From positions 1-52,486 of the forward strand of contig JASLWO010000055.1 in NCBI GenBank assembly GCA_030740795.1: 52,486 bases of DNA, in the 5' to 3' direction. Below the pieces are notes generated by a model. It did not search any database, was not told where the DNA came from, and saw only the letters and a list, made by a program, of their open reading frames with translations. Made by a program: the position numbers and the translations under genes. Below, piece after piece: positions 8,704 through 17,661 of this stretch. Origin of the DNA: Acidimicrobiales bacterium (GTDB taxonomy: Bacteria > Actinomycetota > Acidimicrobiia > Acidimicrobiales > UBA8592). Positions within the stretch are counted from its first letter, which is position 1. Each line of letters starts with the position of its first letter.

Positions 8704-9483
8704 ATGCCTGACCAGACTGTTCTTTATGAACAAGAAAACCATGTGGTAACTATCACATACAACAGACCAGAGAGCCACAACGCTATTAATGGTCAAATGC
8801 GAAAAGAGTTAAACGAAGCATGGACACAATTCAGTGAAGATGAAAATGCTTGGGTAGCAATCATTACAGGTAGCGGGAAAACATTTTGCGCTGGAGCTGA
8901 CTTAAAAGATTCGGTAGGAAGCACAGGAGATTTCAGAGGAACTTTCTGGGAAAAGCCAACAATAAATAGTTTCGAAAGCGGAAAAGAAATCTTCAAACCC
9001 GTTATAGCGGCTGTAAATGGTCCATGCGTTGGGTATGGGTTAACCGCAGTAACGTTTTGCGATTTCGTAATTGCCAGCGAAACAGCGACCTTTAGCTACC
9101 CAGAGGTCCGTATAGGAATCCCAACCATCGTCGGGGCGATCCGCCTTCCAAAAAAACTCAACTGGGCTGATGCAATGGAACTCCTCCTAATCGGAGAACC
9201 AATTTCAGCCAACCGAGCAAAAGAAATGGGACTGGTTTGGAAAGTATGCAGCGGAGATCAATTGCTATCAACTGCTAAAGGTTTAGCAGAGAAACTATGC
9301 AACTCAGCTCCATTAGCGGCAAGAGCGACAAAAGAAGTAGCTATACGAACGCAGAACATGGGGTGGATAGAATCAGTCAGATTCGGAGAAACCATGCGAA
9401 TAGTAGCCAACCAAACAGAAGATGCTACAGAAGGCAAGGCCGCCTTCAGAGAAAAGAGAGAACCCAGATGGCGGGGACACTAA
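8704..9483 (+). CDS. Enoyl-CoA hydratase/isomerase (crotonase family)
   Basis: A 259-residue crotonase-fold protein with both oxyanion-hole segments: SGKTFCAGADLKD (about 57-69) and AVNGPCVGYGLTAVTFCDFVIAS (about 102-124, within the central motif). In hydratases two Glu residues activate water; here the positions after the second oxyanion segment read SYPEVRIGIPT, retaining one Glu, so isomerase or hydratase activity cannot be settled. The C-terminal helix (GKAAFREKREPRWRGH) is the usual trimer-locking end. A clear GGGAGGT site precedes ATG. It sits in tandem inside the fhaA-fhaB region, an unusual insertion of an acyl-CoA gene into a wall-signalling operon. Confidence 0.85.
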   Translation: MPDQTVLYEQENHVVTITYNRPESHNAINGQMRKELNEAWTQFSEDENAWVAIITGSGKTFCAGADLKDSVGSTGDFRGTFWEKPTINSFESGKEIFKPVIAAVNGPCVGYGLTAVTFCDFVIASETATFSYPEVRIGIPTIVGAIRLPKKLNWADAMELLLIGEPISANRAKEMGLVWKVCSGDQLLSTAKGLAEKLCNSAPLAARATKEVAIRTQNMGWIESVRFGETMRIVANQTEDATEGKAAFREKREPRWRGH

Positions 9484-9513
9484 CAACTAACAACAAACAA
9501 CAAACGAAAATCA

Positions 9514-9945
9514 ATGATTGACCAACTCGATGACGTTGTAGGAATAATCCTTTTAATCTCAGTATGTATTTTTTTCAGTTCCGTCACGTTATCCATACGG
9601 TCCAAAAACCTGAAACTGATAAAGAAAGAAAGCACTAGAACTTCCCGAAAAGAACTAGAGCCAGTAATGCTCCAAATACATCAATCAGCAGATATTTCCG
9701 AAACCACGCACCTACTCAATGAAGATTTACTCATTGGTAGAGCGAGCGAATCCCATATCCGCATAACCGACTCCTATACGTCCAACATCCATGCGAGAAT
9801 CTATAAGGAAAAGAATCTAACGTTCGTTGAGGACTTACATTCCACAAATGGAACATTTGTAAATAAGAACAGGATCACCAGACCCCAGGTTCTTAAATGC
9901 GGCGACACGATTCAGATAGGTGAAATCACAATGGAGATTAAATGA
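9514..9945 (+). CDS. fhaB: FhaB/FipA-type membrane FHA-domain protein
   Basis: A 143-residue protein with one N-terminal membrane helix (about 7-27), a basic linker, and an FHA domain (about 62-143) carrying the phosphothreonine-binding residues in LIGRASESHI, SNIHARI and STNGTFVN. Mycobacterial FhaB (FipA) links Ser/Thr kinase signalling to the cell-division and elongation machinery. The stop overlaps the pstP start by 4 nt (ATGA), indicating translational coupling. The extracytoplasmic N-terminus is very short, as in the family. Confidence 0.9.
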   Translation: MIDQLDDVVGIILLISVCIFFSSVTLSIRSKNLKLIKKESTRTSRKELEPVMLQIHQSADISETTHLLNEDLLIGRASESHIRITDSYTSNIHARIYKEKNLTFVEDLHSTNGTFVNKNRITRPQVLKCGDTIQIGEITMEIK

Positions 9946-11186
9946 AGGAAGAAAGATCTTTTCATCAAACCTCACAATCTCATTCGGTTTTTTCATGGGG
10001 AGCATCAACACATGTTGGGAACGTCAGAACCCAGAATCAGGACTACTTCGGGATAAGTGATCAAATAATAACTGTCGCTGATGGAATGGGAGGTCACAAC
10101 GGAGGAGAGATAGCATCCGAAACTGCTATTAAAGAACTTCTACAAAAACAAAAAATCTTGCAAAGTAAAGAATTAGCTGAACAGGTAACGAATGCTAATG
10201 AAGCGGTACATAATCGGGCGCAAGAAAACCCGACCCTTTACGGAATGGGAACAACACTATGTGCAATAGCACAATTAACAGACCTTCCAACAGTTCCCAA
10301 ACTAGGAATAATAAATGTCGGCGATTCAAGAATCTACGTTCTCGCTGGGGGACAATTACGGCAAATATCCCAAGACCACAGTCTTGTGGAAACAATGCAT
10401 CGCGAAGGAAAAATAACAAAAATTCAAGCCCAAAACCATCCACAACGAAACGTAATAACACGATCAATCGGCACTCATAAAGACGTAGAAGTTGATTGCT
10501 GGGAATTAACCGCCAGAGTAGGAGATAGATACCTGCTATGCACCGACGGCCTAACAAACGAAGTTCTCGACTCAACAATCCACAATATTCTTCACACAAT
10601 CACAGACCCGCAAAAAGCATCCGAAGCCCTTATACAGAACGCAATTGAAGCAGAGGGATTAGATAACGTAACAGCGGTAGTTGTTGACATCAAGGAAGGA
10701 AATGATCAATCTACCCCTTTAGAAATCCCTACCAACCCGACAACCTACACAAATTCATCCTTTCTCTCAACACCTCAAAAGAAAAAAGAACCAACATTAT
10801 CATTCAAACAAGCAACACTTGGTTTGGAAAAGGTAGTTACCTCTCCTTCTAGAATCGCTAAACTTTTTCTCACAGCAACATTCATTGTTATCGCCGTTGG
10901 AAGTTTGATCGGGCATTACGCCCGAGAAGGATTCTTTATAACATTTGAATCCCAAGACGACGCCAAAGTCGCAGAATCACAAGTCGTGATTTACAAAGGA
11001 ACACAGGGAGGGGTTCTCTGGTTCGAACCTACAGTAGAGAAAAGAACAGCGTTATTAGGACTTGACCTCAACGAAAAAGAAATAAACGAAATCGATGCAG
11101 GGATTCCCTTTGACACACTCAATCAAGCACAAACATACATTGATGAGATTATAAATAAAGGCAAAGCAACGAAAGCCACGGGTTGA
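9942..11186 (+). CDS. pstP: PP2C-type Ser/Thr phosphatase PstP
   Basis: A 414-residue PPM-family phosphatase. The cytoplasmic catalytic domain (about 15-250) has the metal-binding motifs VADGMGGHNGGE, VGDSRIY, CTDGLTNE and GLDNVTAVVV. A linker leads to a single membrane helix (about 305-327) and an outside domain of about 85 residues. PstP reverses phosphorylation by PknB and acts on FHA proteins and wall enzymes. Coupled to fhaB by a 4-nt overlap and followed by rodA after 10 nt, in the conserved actinobacterial order. Confidence 0.94.
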   Translation: MKEERSFHQTSQSHSVFSWGASTHVGNVRTQNQDYFGISDQIITVADGMGGHNGGEIASETAIKELLQKQKILQSKELAEQVTNANEAVHNRAQENPTLYGMGTTLCAIAQLTDLPTVPKLGIINVGDSRIYVLAGGQLRQISQDHSLVETMHREGKITKIQAQNHPQRNVITRSIGTHKDVEVDCWELTARVGDRYLLCTDGLTNEVLDSTIHNILHTITDPQKASEALIQNAIEAEGLDNVTAVVVDIKEGNDQSTPLEIPTNPTTYTNSSFLSTPQKKKEPTLSFKQATLGLEKVVTSPSRIAKLFLTATFIVIAVGSLIGHYAREGFFITFESQDDAKVAESQVVIYKGTQGGVLWFEPTVEKRTALLGLDLNEKEINEIDAGIPFDTLNQAQTYIDEIINKGKATKATG

Positions 11187-11196
11187 ATCCCATTCG

Positions 11197-12489
11197 ATGA
11201 AACCACATCAACGCAACGCTGAAGCAAGACTTCTACTGATCAGTTCCATCATCATCGTATCCGCATACGTTTTAGCAAGTTTAGGAAGATACTCGTCACC
11301 CCCCCCTAATATTATTCCTTTCCTAGGAATAATCGTCCTGCTCTTTCTGGCCGCGCACATGGCGATGAGAAAATACGCTCCACATGCCAACCCCACCCTT
11401 CTTCCACTAGCCGGGGTTCTAAACGGATTAGGGTACGTCATAATCGCACGCCTCCAAGAAGACCTCGCCGGCCTTCAAGCGTCATGGACATTCATTAGTG
11501 TCATTGCTTTCATAACTGTTTTGGCTACGAAACCGGCTGTGAATCAATACCAAAGGTACAAATACTCTCTTCTTCTGTTAGGAGTCTTTCTCCTCATTCT
11601 TCCCTTATTCCCAGTGATAGGAAGAGAAATAAACGGATCAAGAATCTGGGTCTCCATAGGTCCTATGAACTTCCAACCAGGCGAATTTGCAAAAATTGCA
11701 TTAGCTCTTTTCTTCGCCGGGTACCTTGTTGAGAGAAGAGAAATATTATCGATAACAAGTTCAAAAATTTTCGGAATATCAATCCCTGAACCACGTGCTC
11801 TCGGACCATTAGTGTTTGCATGGCTCATTTCATTAGTTGTAATGGTTATGGAAAAGGATTTAGGTTCCTCCCTCCTTTTCTTCATACTTTTTGTAGCTCT
11901 TCTTTGGGTGGCGACCCAAAGAAACTTGTATCTCCTTATCAGCACAGTGCTATTCACCGGAGGCGCTTTTTTTGCCTGGAACCAGTTTGCCCACGTACAC
12001 AAAAGAGTAGATATTTGGTTGCATCCATTCAACGACCCATCCGGAGATGGCTTCCAACTTGTGCAAAGTTCATTTGCTCTAGCCGAAGGAGGGTTAACGG
12101 GAACGGGACTTGGTTTAGGGAACCCTGAAAGAATCCCAGCCGTAGAAACTGACTTCATCTTTTCAGCAATTGGAGAAGAACTTGGGCTACTAGGAACATC
12201 TTCTATCCTTATCGCATTCATTCTTGTTATCTGTAGTGGTTTCCAAATCGCTCTTAACGCACAGAAACCATTCGAGAAACTCCTAGCGGCGGGACTTACC
12301 ACGCTTCTCGGATTCCAATCCTTTATTATCATCGCTGGAGTTGTTAGAGTCCTCCCTCTCACCGGCGTAACTCTTCCATTTGTTAGCTACGGCGGAAGTT
12401 CCCTTCTTTCAAACTGGGTCATACTCGCCATACTGCTTCGAATATCCAATGAAACTAACCAGCATGCGAAAAACCGAGTAACGACATGA
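11197..12489 (+). CDS. rodA: RodA/FtsW-family peptidoglycan glycosyltransferase (SEDS)
   Basis: A 430-residue SEDS-family polytopic membrane protein with about ten to twelve hydrophobic helices. Family signatures include NGSRIWVSIGPMNFQPGEFAK (about 147-167), the SGDGFQLVQSSFALAEGG loop and the C-terminal TGVTLPFVSYGGSS. SEDS proteins polymerise lipid II into glycan strands with a partner class B penicillin-binding protein. Its stop overlaps the start of that partner, pbpA, by 4 nt, and it sits in the pstP-rodA-pbpA-pknB order, so elongation (RodA) is favoured over division (FtsW). Confidence 0.93.
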   Translation: MKPHQRNAEARLLLISSIIIVSAYVLASLGRYSSPPPNIIPFLGIIVLLFLAAHMAMRKYAPHANPTLLPLAGVLNGLGYVIIARLQEDLAGLQASWTFISVIAFITVLATKPAVNQYQRYKYSLLLLGVFLLILPLFPVIGREINGSRIWVSIGPMNFQPGEFAKIALALFFAGYLVERREILSITSSKIFGISIPEPRALGPLVFAWLISLVVMVMEKDLGSSLLFFILFVALLWVATQRNLYLLISTVLFTGGAFFAWNQFAHVHKRVDIWLHPFNDPSGDGFQLVQSSFALAEGGLTGTGLGLGNPERIPAVETDFIFSAIGEELGLLGTSSILIAFILVICSGFQIALNAQKPFEKLLAAGLTTLLGFQSFIIIAGVVRVLPLTGVTLPFVSYGGSSLLSNWVILAILLRISNETNQHAKNRVTT

Positions 12490-13970
12490 ATAAGAACGTC
12501 CGAACTCTTGCCATTGTGACAATCCTCTGCTTTGTCACACTATTTGTTCAATTAACACGATTACATCTCATCCAGAGAGAAGAACTACAAGAGAACCCTT
12601 ATAACACCAGATCAATCGTTCAGGAATTTAGTGAAGAAAGAGGAGTGATAGAAACAACAGACGGATTCATAATCGCTGAATCACAAGAGGTCCAAAATGA
12701 ACTGGAATACCAACGCCACTACCCTTATGAAGACTTGTACGCCCACATCTCTGGCTATTTCTCTTTTCTTTACGGATCCGATGGTTTAGAGCGTTCATAT
12801 AATAATTATCTTTCCGCAACCGATACAGAAACTCCTCTGAGAATTGCCACAACCTTAAACCATTCCATCCAACAAAAAGCTAGAGAAGCATTAGGGGAAA
12901 GAAATGGCTCTGTTGTTGTATTAGACCCTAGAACAGGGGAGATACTCGCTCTTTGGAGCTACCCTTCCTATGACCCTAACCCCATTAGCTCAGCAAATTT
13001 AGACACAGTGAGAGACACGTGGGAAGAGTTATCGAAAATCCCAACATTAAACGACCCTAGGCTTGCGAGAACATACCGCGAAATCTACTTTCCAGGGTCA
13101 ACGTTTAAGATCGTCACAGCAGCAGCAGCTCTTCTGTCAGGGAAAGCAACACTAACCGAACCTGAATTTGAGAACCGGTCCGAGTACGTCCCCCCATTAA
13201 CCGAAGTTCCTTTACAGAATTATGGTGGAGGAACCTGCGGCGGCAACCTTCTAGAAGGGCTGCGTGTTTCATGCAACACAACTTTCGCAGAACTAGCCGC
13301 TGAACTAGTAGGAGCTGAAACGATGATTACAACAGCTGGTCTTTTCGGATTCAATCAGGAGCTTCCAATTGACCTTCCCCTTCCTGTTCTTTCAGTTTTC
13401 CCACCAGATTTTGGGGAAGCCATCGGTGAAACCACTGCATTTTCTGTGCCAATAGTTGAGAACACCCCGGGATTAGCTCAATCAGGGATCGGACAATTTG
13501 ATGTTAAAGCGACTCCCTTACAAATGGCGTTGGTAGCTGCAGCTGTAGCTAATGATGGCGTAATCATGGAACCGTACGTAGTTAAATCAGTGAAAACGCA
13601 GGCAGGCGAACTTGTAAGAGAGAATCAGCCAGCAGTTTGGAAAAGTGCTCTCCCTACAGGAATTGCAAGATCATTAAAAATGGCGATGATACATGTAGCG
13701 GAAAATGGAACAGCGACAAGAATGCAAATTAACGGAGCGGAAATTGGTGGCAAAACAGGAACAGCTCAAGTAGACGCAAACCGGCCTGATGACACTCACG
13801 GCTGGGTCATCGGTTTTGCTGGACCACCGGACGGAGAGCCAACAGTCGCTATAGCTGTCATCGTTGAGTCTGTCCCAGGTCAAGGTCAATTTACTGGTGG
13901 TTCAGATGCCGCCCCGATTGCTCAATTAGTTCTTCAGGAAACTCTCCGTGTTCAAGGGCACCTTGAATGA
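12486..13970 (+). CDS. pbpA: Penicillin-binding protein, class B transpeptidase (PbpA)
   Basis: A 494-residue class B PBP anchored by one N-terminal helix (about 7-27). The transpeptidase domain contains all three active-site motifs: STFK (Ser205-Lys208), SCN (262-264) and KTGT (423-426). It cross-links peptidoglycan outside the membrane and should work with RodA, whose gene overlaps it by 4 nt. The N-terminal dimerisation region (about 30-120) is short, as in mycobacterial PbpA. The gene is followed by 83 nt before pknB, which could hold a promoter, though none is clear. Confidence 0.94.
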   Translation: MNKNVRTLAIVTILCFVTLFVQLTRLHLIQREELQENPYNTRSIVQEFSEERGVIETTDGFIIAESQEVQNELEYQRHYPYEDLYAHISGYFSFLYGSDGLERSYNNYLSATDTETPLRIATTLNHSIQQKAREALGERNGSVVVLDPRTGEILALWSYPSYDPNPISSANLDTVRDTWEELSKIPTLNDPRLARTYREIYFPGSTFKIVTAAAALLSGKATLTEPEFENRSEYVPPLTEVPLQNYGGGTCGGNLLEGLRVSCNTTFAELAAELVGAETMITTAGLFGFNQELPIDLPLPVLSVFPPDFGEAIGETTAFSVPIVENTPGLAQSGIGQFDVKATPLQMALVAAAVANDGVIMEPYVVKSVKTQAGELVRENQPAVWKSALPTGIARSLKMAMIHVAENGTATRMQINGAEIGGKTGTAQVDANRPDDTHGWVIGFAGPPDGEPTVAIAVIVESVPGQGQFTGGSDAAPIAQLVLQETLRVQGHLE

Positions 13971-14053
13971 AAGACAACGCAGAGATGACATTTTCGTTAC
14001 TGGTTCAAAGGGTGAACATATTCCACCCCAGATCGCTATTAAACTCTTGACCT

Positions 14054-16144
14054 ATGTCCGAACAAGGGTCAATTGTCTTTGGTGGCAGATACGAACTTAA
14101 AAAACGCCTAGCCCGTGGCGGGATGGCCGAGGTTTTCCTAGCGGAAGATCAACTACTTGGGCGCCCCGTAGCCGTAAAGGTTCTATTTCCTGAATTTGCA
14201 GCCGACCCAAGTTTCGTTGAGCGGTTCAGACGTGAAGCTCAAGCAGCGGCGAATCTCAGCCATCCCAATATCGTCGGCGTATATGACTGGGGAAGAGAAC
14301 AAAGCACTTATTACATAGTCATGGAATATGTGGAAGGGCGAAGCCTCTCACAAGTCATTAGGAAAGAAGGCCCACTACCAGCACCACGAGTTGCAGAAAT
14401 AGCTGAAGGGATAGCATCAGCCCTTGGATTCGCACACAAAGGCGATGTTGTCCATAGAGACATGAAATCAGGAAACGTTATCATTTCCGAAAGTGGTCAA
14501 GTTAAAGTAGCTGATTTTGGGATAGCTACAGCAATATCGGGTAACGCAGAAGCGAACCTGACGCAAACAGGTGCCGTTATGGGAACCGCTACTTACTTCT
14601 CACCAGAACAAGCCCAAGGTTTAACAGTTGATGGCCGAAGCGACCTTTATTCTCTGGGGGTTGTCATGTATGAAATGCTTACAGGCGTACCACCCTTTAC
14701 AGGAGATAGCTCTATCTCCATTGCTTACAAACATGTGCAGGAACAACCTGAACTTATCTCTGAGAAACGACCGGGAGTTCCCGAAGCCCTACAAGCAATA
14801 ACAGCAAAATTGATGAACAAAGAACCAGAAAAACGGTACTCTTTAGCAGCTGACCTACAAAGAGATCTTCAACGTTTCCTTTCTGGACGGCTAACTCTTG
14901 ACCCTGACCTCATAGAACAAACAACTGAAAGTATTTCAGGAACCTCAACTGACATGGATACTACGCTTGTGAATCCAGTATCCGCGTCAAAAGAAACAGT
15001 GGACCCTCTGCACTCTGGAGGACCTCCTTACCCACCTCAATATTATGAAACATATGATCGCCATGACCGAAGAATCTGGCTTTGGGGAATTCTTACACTT
15101 GGATTATTAGGAGCACTCGTAGCATTAATCATTTTGCTTGTGAATTTTGTAAACAACACAACAAATTCTGACTCTTCACAAGCACAACCCGTTGAAATTC
15201 AACCCCAATCCCCGACCGGAATAATAGTCCCTCTTGTCCTAGACCTTGATAGGGCACAAGCGATCGAACTTCTTCAATCAAGAGGTTTCGTCATCGGAAG
15301 AATAACGACCGAAGTTCGTGACGATATCCCATCAGATAGAGTTTTGAGTCAGGACCCGCCCCAAGGCACTGAATTAGAGCCGGGTGAAACCATTAACATC
15401 ATCGTCAGTGTCAGCCCAGAGTCAATTTCCTTACCGATTGTTGTTGGATTAACACAAGAAGAAGCGCTCAATAAGTTAACTAACGAAGGTTTCATAAATA
15501 TTGAAATAAATAAATTAAAAACCAATGAATACGATGTAGGGGTTGTCGCAGAACAGAAACCTGAAGCGAATTCCCGCCTTGAACCTAGTGGAGTAATCAC
15601 ACTTGAGATTGCTGATGGTCGGATAAGCGACATCATCCCCAACCTTGCTGGGCAAACTCTAAGCACTGCCGTAGAGGAATTAGAAGGGAAAGGATGGAAC
15701 ACATCCATTGAAGAAATTGAAAGTGAAACCATAGAAGAGGGAAGAGTTGTTGGTACCAACCCTCCTAGCGGAACAGATCATGACCTTGAAGAAGCTGTGG
15801 TGATCCAAATCTCCAATGGACCAGCCACTGTAGAGATTCCATCTGTCATTGGAGAAAGCCCAGCTATTGCCGCTGGAATTCTTGCAGGTAGCGGGTTCAT
15901 GGTGGCCCCCCAAGAAGAATGCCCCGTTGAGCCGGAAGACCCGAATGTGGGTGCTGTCGTATCCCAAGAGCCAGCAGCTGGGGAATCAGTAGAAGCAGGA
16001 GCAACCATCACAATCTGCGTAGGTGTAGCTTTAGAACCAACGCCTGAACCAGAGCCAACGCCTGAACCAGAACCAACGCCTGAACCAGAACCTACACCTG
16101 AACCAACCCCTGAACCTGAACCAACTCCAACACCTGACGAATAA
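14054..16144 (+). CDS. pknB: Ser/Thr protein kinase PknB with PASTA domains
   Basis: A 696-residue transmembrane kinase. Kinase domain about 12-275: glycine loop LARGGMAEVF, Lys42, HRD with Asp136, DFG 154-156, and an activation loop with Thr170, Thr172 and Thr178 for autophosphorylation. One membrane helix (about 339-362) leads to about four PASTA domains (about 388-655), which sense muropeptides or lipid II. The tail (656-696) is a Glu-Pro-Thr repeat. PknB coordinates wall synthesis and division; its substrates here probably include FhaA, FhaB and wall enzymes of the same cluster. Converges with pabA, with 11 nt between stops. Confidence 0.96.
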   Translation: MSEQGSIVFGGRYELKKRLARGGMAEVFLAEDQLLGRPVAVKVLFPEFAADPSFVERFRREAQAAANLSHPNIVGVYDWGREQSTYYIVMEYVEGRSLSQVIRKEGPLPAPRVAEIAEGIASALGFAHKGDVVHRDMKSGNVIISESGQVKVADFGIATAISGNAEANLTQTGAVMGTATYFSPEQAQGLTVDGRSDLYSLGVVMYEMLTGVPPFTGDSSISIAYKHVQEQPELISEKRPGVPEALQAITAKLMNKEPEKRYSLAADLQRDLQRFLSGRLTLDPDLIEQTTESISGTSTDMDTTLVNPVSASKETVDPLHSGGPPYPPQYYETYDRHDRRIWLWGILTLGLLGALVALIILLVNFVNNTTNSDSSQAQPVEIQPQSPTGIIVPLVLDLDRAQAIELLQSRGFVIGRITTEVRDDIPSDRVLSQDPPQGTELEPGETINIIVSVSPESISLPIVVGLTQEEALNKLTNEGFINIEINKLKTNEYDVGVVAEQKPEANSRLEPSGVITLEIADGRISDIIPNLAGQTLSTAVEELEGKGWNTSIEEIESETIEEGRVVGTNPPSGTDHDLEEAVVIQISNGPATVEIPSVIGESPAIAAGILAGSGFMVAPQEECPVEPEDPNVGAVVSQEPAAGESVEAGATITICVGVALEPTPEPEPTPEPEPTPEPEPTPEPTPEPEPTPTPDE
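16036..16137 (+). repeat. Pro-Glu-Thr coding microrepeat in the PknB tail
   Basis: An imperfect 12- to 18-nt repeat (units such as ccaacgcctgaaccagaa) encodes a TPEPEP-type tail after the last PASTA domain. It is a low-complexity, acidic, proline-rich extracytoplasmic extension, probably a spacer across the wall. Its length could vary between strains. Confidence 0.85.
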
Positions 16145-16155
16145 CTACAACAGGC

Positions 16156-16725
16156 TCAAGAGAAGAAATTTTCCAGAAGTAAATGACCTTTATCTGTCAA
16201 AATTGATTCAGGATGAAATTGAACACCTTCGATCCGGAATTCTTTATGACGCAATCCCATGATGAGCCCATCTTCGGACTCGGCGGTCACTTCAAGAGAA
16301 TCAGGGAGAGTTTCACGGTCAACGATCAGTGAGTGATAACGAGTAGCTTGAAAAGTTTTAGGCAATCCGCTAAATATTCCTTCACCATTATGAGAGATAT
16401 AAGATGTCTTTCCATGCATGACATGGGGGGAGCGAATAATCCCTCCTCCAAAAGATTGCCCTATACATTGCAAACCTAAACACACCCCAAAAATTGGTAT
16501 CTGACCTTTAAATTGTTCAATTAATGCAAGAGACAAACCTGCATCATTGGGGGTCCCTGGGCCTGGACTGATCAGAATCCAATCAGGGTTAATATCATTT
16601 ACCTGATCAATATCGATCTTGTCATTGCGGAAAACAACTGGTTCAATTCCGAGCTCCCCTAAGTATTGGACAAGAATATAAACAAAAGAATCATAATTAT
16701 CAATAACAAGGACGCGCGAACCCAC
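16156..16725 (-). CDS. pabA: Glutamine amidotransferase component (aminodeoxychorismate/anthranilate synthase)
   Basis: A 189-residue class I glutamine amidotransferase with the complete triad: the nucleophile Cys in GVCLGLQ (about 80-86), and His and Glu in FHPES (about 171-175). It supplies ammonia to PabB or TrpE to make aminodeoxychorismate (folate) or anthranilate (tryptophan). The adjacent position to pknB is the same as mycobacterial trpG/pabA, which lies alone, so it may serve both partners. GTG start. No chorismate-binding partner gene is in the window. Confidence 0.92.
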   Translation of the reverse strand: MGSRVLVIDNYDSFVYILVQYLGELGIEPVVFRNDKIDIDQVNDINPDWILISPGPGTPNDAGLSLALIEQFKGQIPIFGVCLGLQCIGQSFGGGIIRSPHVMHGKTSYISHNGEGIFSGLPKTFQATRYHSLIVDRETLPDSLEVTAESEDGLIMGLRHKEFRIEGVQFHPESILTDKGHLLLENFFS

Positions 16726-16802
16726 GACTTGGAGGGTAGTGGACTAATAGGAAATCCACTAGTAAATATCATTCTTTGCCTTTGTCTTCTATCATTAACC
16801 AC

Positions 16803-17090
16803 ATGGGCAAACCTCCAAAAGAACGAATGGAAAGCAAAAGAATCACTGCAAAGGGAACTCGGCCAGATAATCTTCCACCGGCAGGAGCAACATCTATGGG
16901 ATACACCCCATCGAAACGTATCAGTTCCCGATGGGTCGCTCCAATGATGTTTGGGCTGCTAGGTGCCGGAACAGCAATGATCATAGTGAATTATGTAGAT
17001 CTTTTACCCGGTGGTACGAGCAATTGGTACCTTCTAGGCGGGTTAGGTCTTGTGCTCGCAGGAATTATCACCGCAACACAACTCCACTGA
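16803..17090 (+). CDS. crgA: Cell-division regulator CrgA
   Basis: A 95-residue protein with a basic soluble N-terminus (MGKPPKERMESKRI) and two membrane helices (about 45-63 and 74-90) joined by a short loop, ending QLH, close to the WH end of actinobacterial CrgA. CrgA helps place FtsZ, FtsI and other divisome proteins in Actinobacteria. ATG 16803 is preferred over the in-frame TTG 16776 because the MGKPP-type N-terminus matches the family; no strong ribosome binding site is seen at either. Divergent from pabA, the same neighbourhood as in mycobacteria. Confidence 0.85.
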   Translation: MGKPPKERMESKRITAKGTRPDNLPPAGATSMGYTPSKRISSRWVAPMMFGLLGAGTAMIIVNYVDLLPGGTSNWYLLGGLGLVLAGIITATQLH

Positions 17091-17148
17091 AACTAACACT
17101 CAATGTTGGTTTGAAATGACTAAAAGTGATTAATTACATCACTGTAAT

Positions 17149-17232
17149 TTATCCCCAAAGTTTCTCACACCCTGTGGATAACTAACATTTTCCCCTTATG
17201 AAACATCATTAACATAAACAACAACATCCACA
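17149..17232. other. DnaA-box-like cluster in AT-rich gap (putative)
   Basis: The 173-nt gap after crgA contains a perfect DnaA box on the minus strand (TTATCCACA, 17173-17181), a one-mismatch box on the plus strand (TTATCCCCA, 17149-17157) and a weaker match (ACATCCACA, 17224-17232). Just upstream are two overlapping inverted repeats: AGTGAT/ATCACT (17125-17143) and AATTAC/GTAATT (17132-17149). It may be a DnaA-titration or regulatory site, or part of an origin; dnaA itself is not in the window. Confidence 0.45.
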
Positions 17233-17263
17233 GCCTTTCATGAAAACAGTGAAAGACCCTTGT

Positions 17264-17563
17264 TTAGTCAGCTTCGCGGACGAGATCCATTTCTGACATG
17301 CAATGCCTTGGAGGATCAGGGTCTTCATCTGTTGCCGCAGTCATCCGCACCTCACTCCCACACGTTGAACAACGAAAATTTAGCTTCACTTTTCGCAATT
17401 CACCAGCAGGGGGAGGTTCCGGCAAAGGAGTAGCTAATAACCGGAAAATGCTGAAACCTAATCGAAGAATCACGTAACCAGCTACAACAGCAATGACAAT
17501 ACTAATAAAAGTCCCGAACATTCTTCCATGGTAGGGGAACCCATGAGTTGACACCATAATCAA
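17264..17563 (-). CDS. Small membrane protein with C-terminal zinc-ribbon-like motif
   Basis: A protein of up to 99 residues with one membrane helix (about 15-38, FGTFISIVIAVVAGYVIL) and a soluble C-terminus containing CSTCG and a later RHC, a possible three- or four-ligand zinc knuckle. A shorter start at the internal ATG 17521 (MFGTFIS) is equally likely and would leave 85 residues beginning at the membrane helix. The function is not recognised. The gene is divergent from a DoxX-type gene and faces crgA across the DnaA-box gap. Confidence 0.6.
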   Translation of the reverse strand: MIMVSTHGFPYHGRMFGTFISIVIAVVAGYVILRLGFSIFRLLATPLPEPPPAGELRKVKLNFRCSTCGSEVRMTAATDEDPDPPRHCMSEMDLVREAD

Positions 17564-17661
17564 AAAATGGGAATACGTGATTAATTAAAGTAAATAGGAT
17601 TTTCTCAAAACCGTGTGGCAATCTCTACAAGAACCATTTTAAACATACGTTAAGGAAATAC

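Noticed and set aside
11544-12362. Long 272-codon frame on the minus strand
   Set aside because: Antisense to rodA, whose SEDS motifs are intact; the composition of the shadow frame is that of a coding-strand mirror.
16666-16947. 93-codon frame overlapping pabA start and crgA
   Set aside because: It is out of frame with crgA and overlaps the pabA start; CrgA-like helices and ending are only in the 16803-17090 frame.
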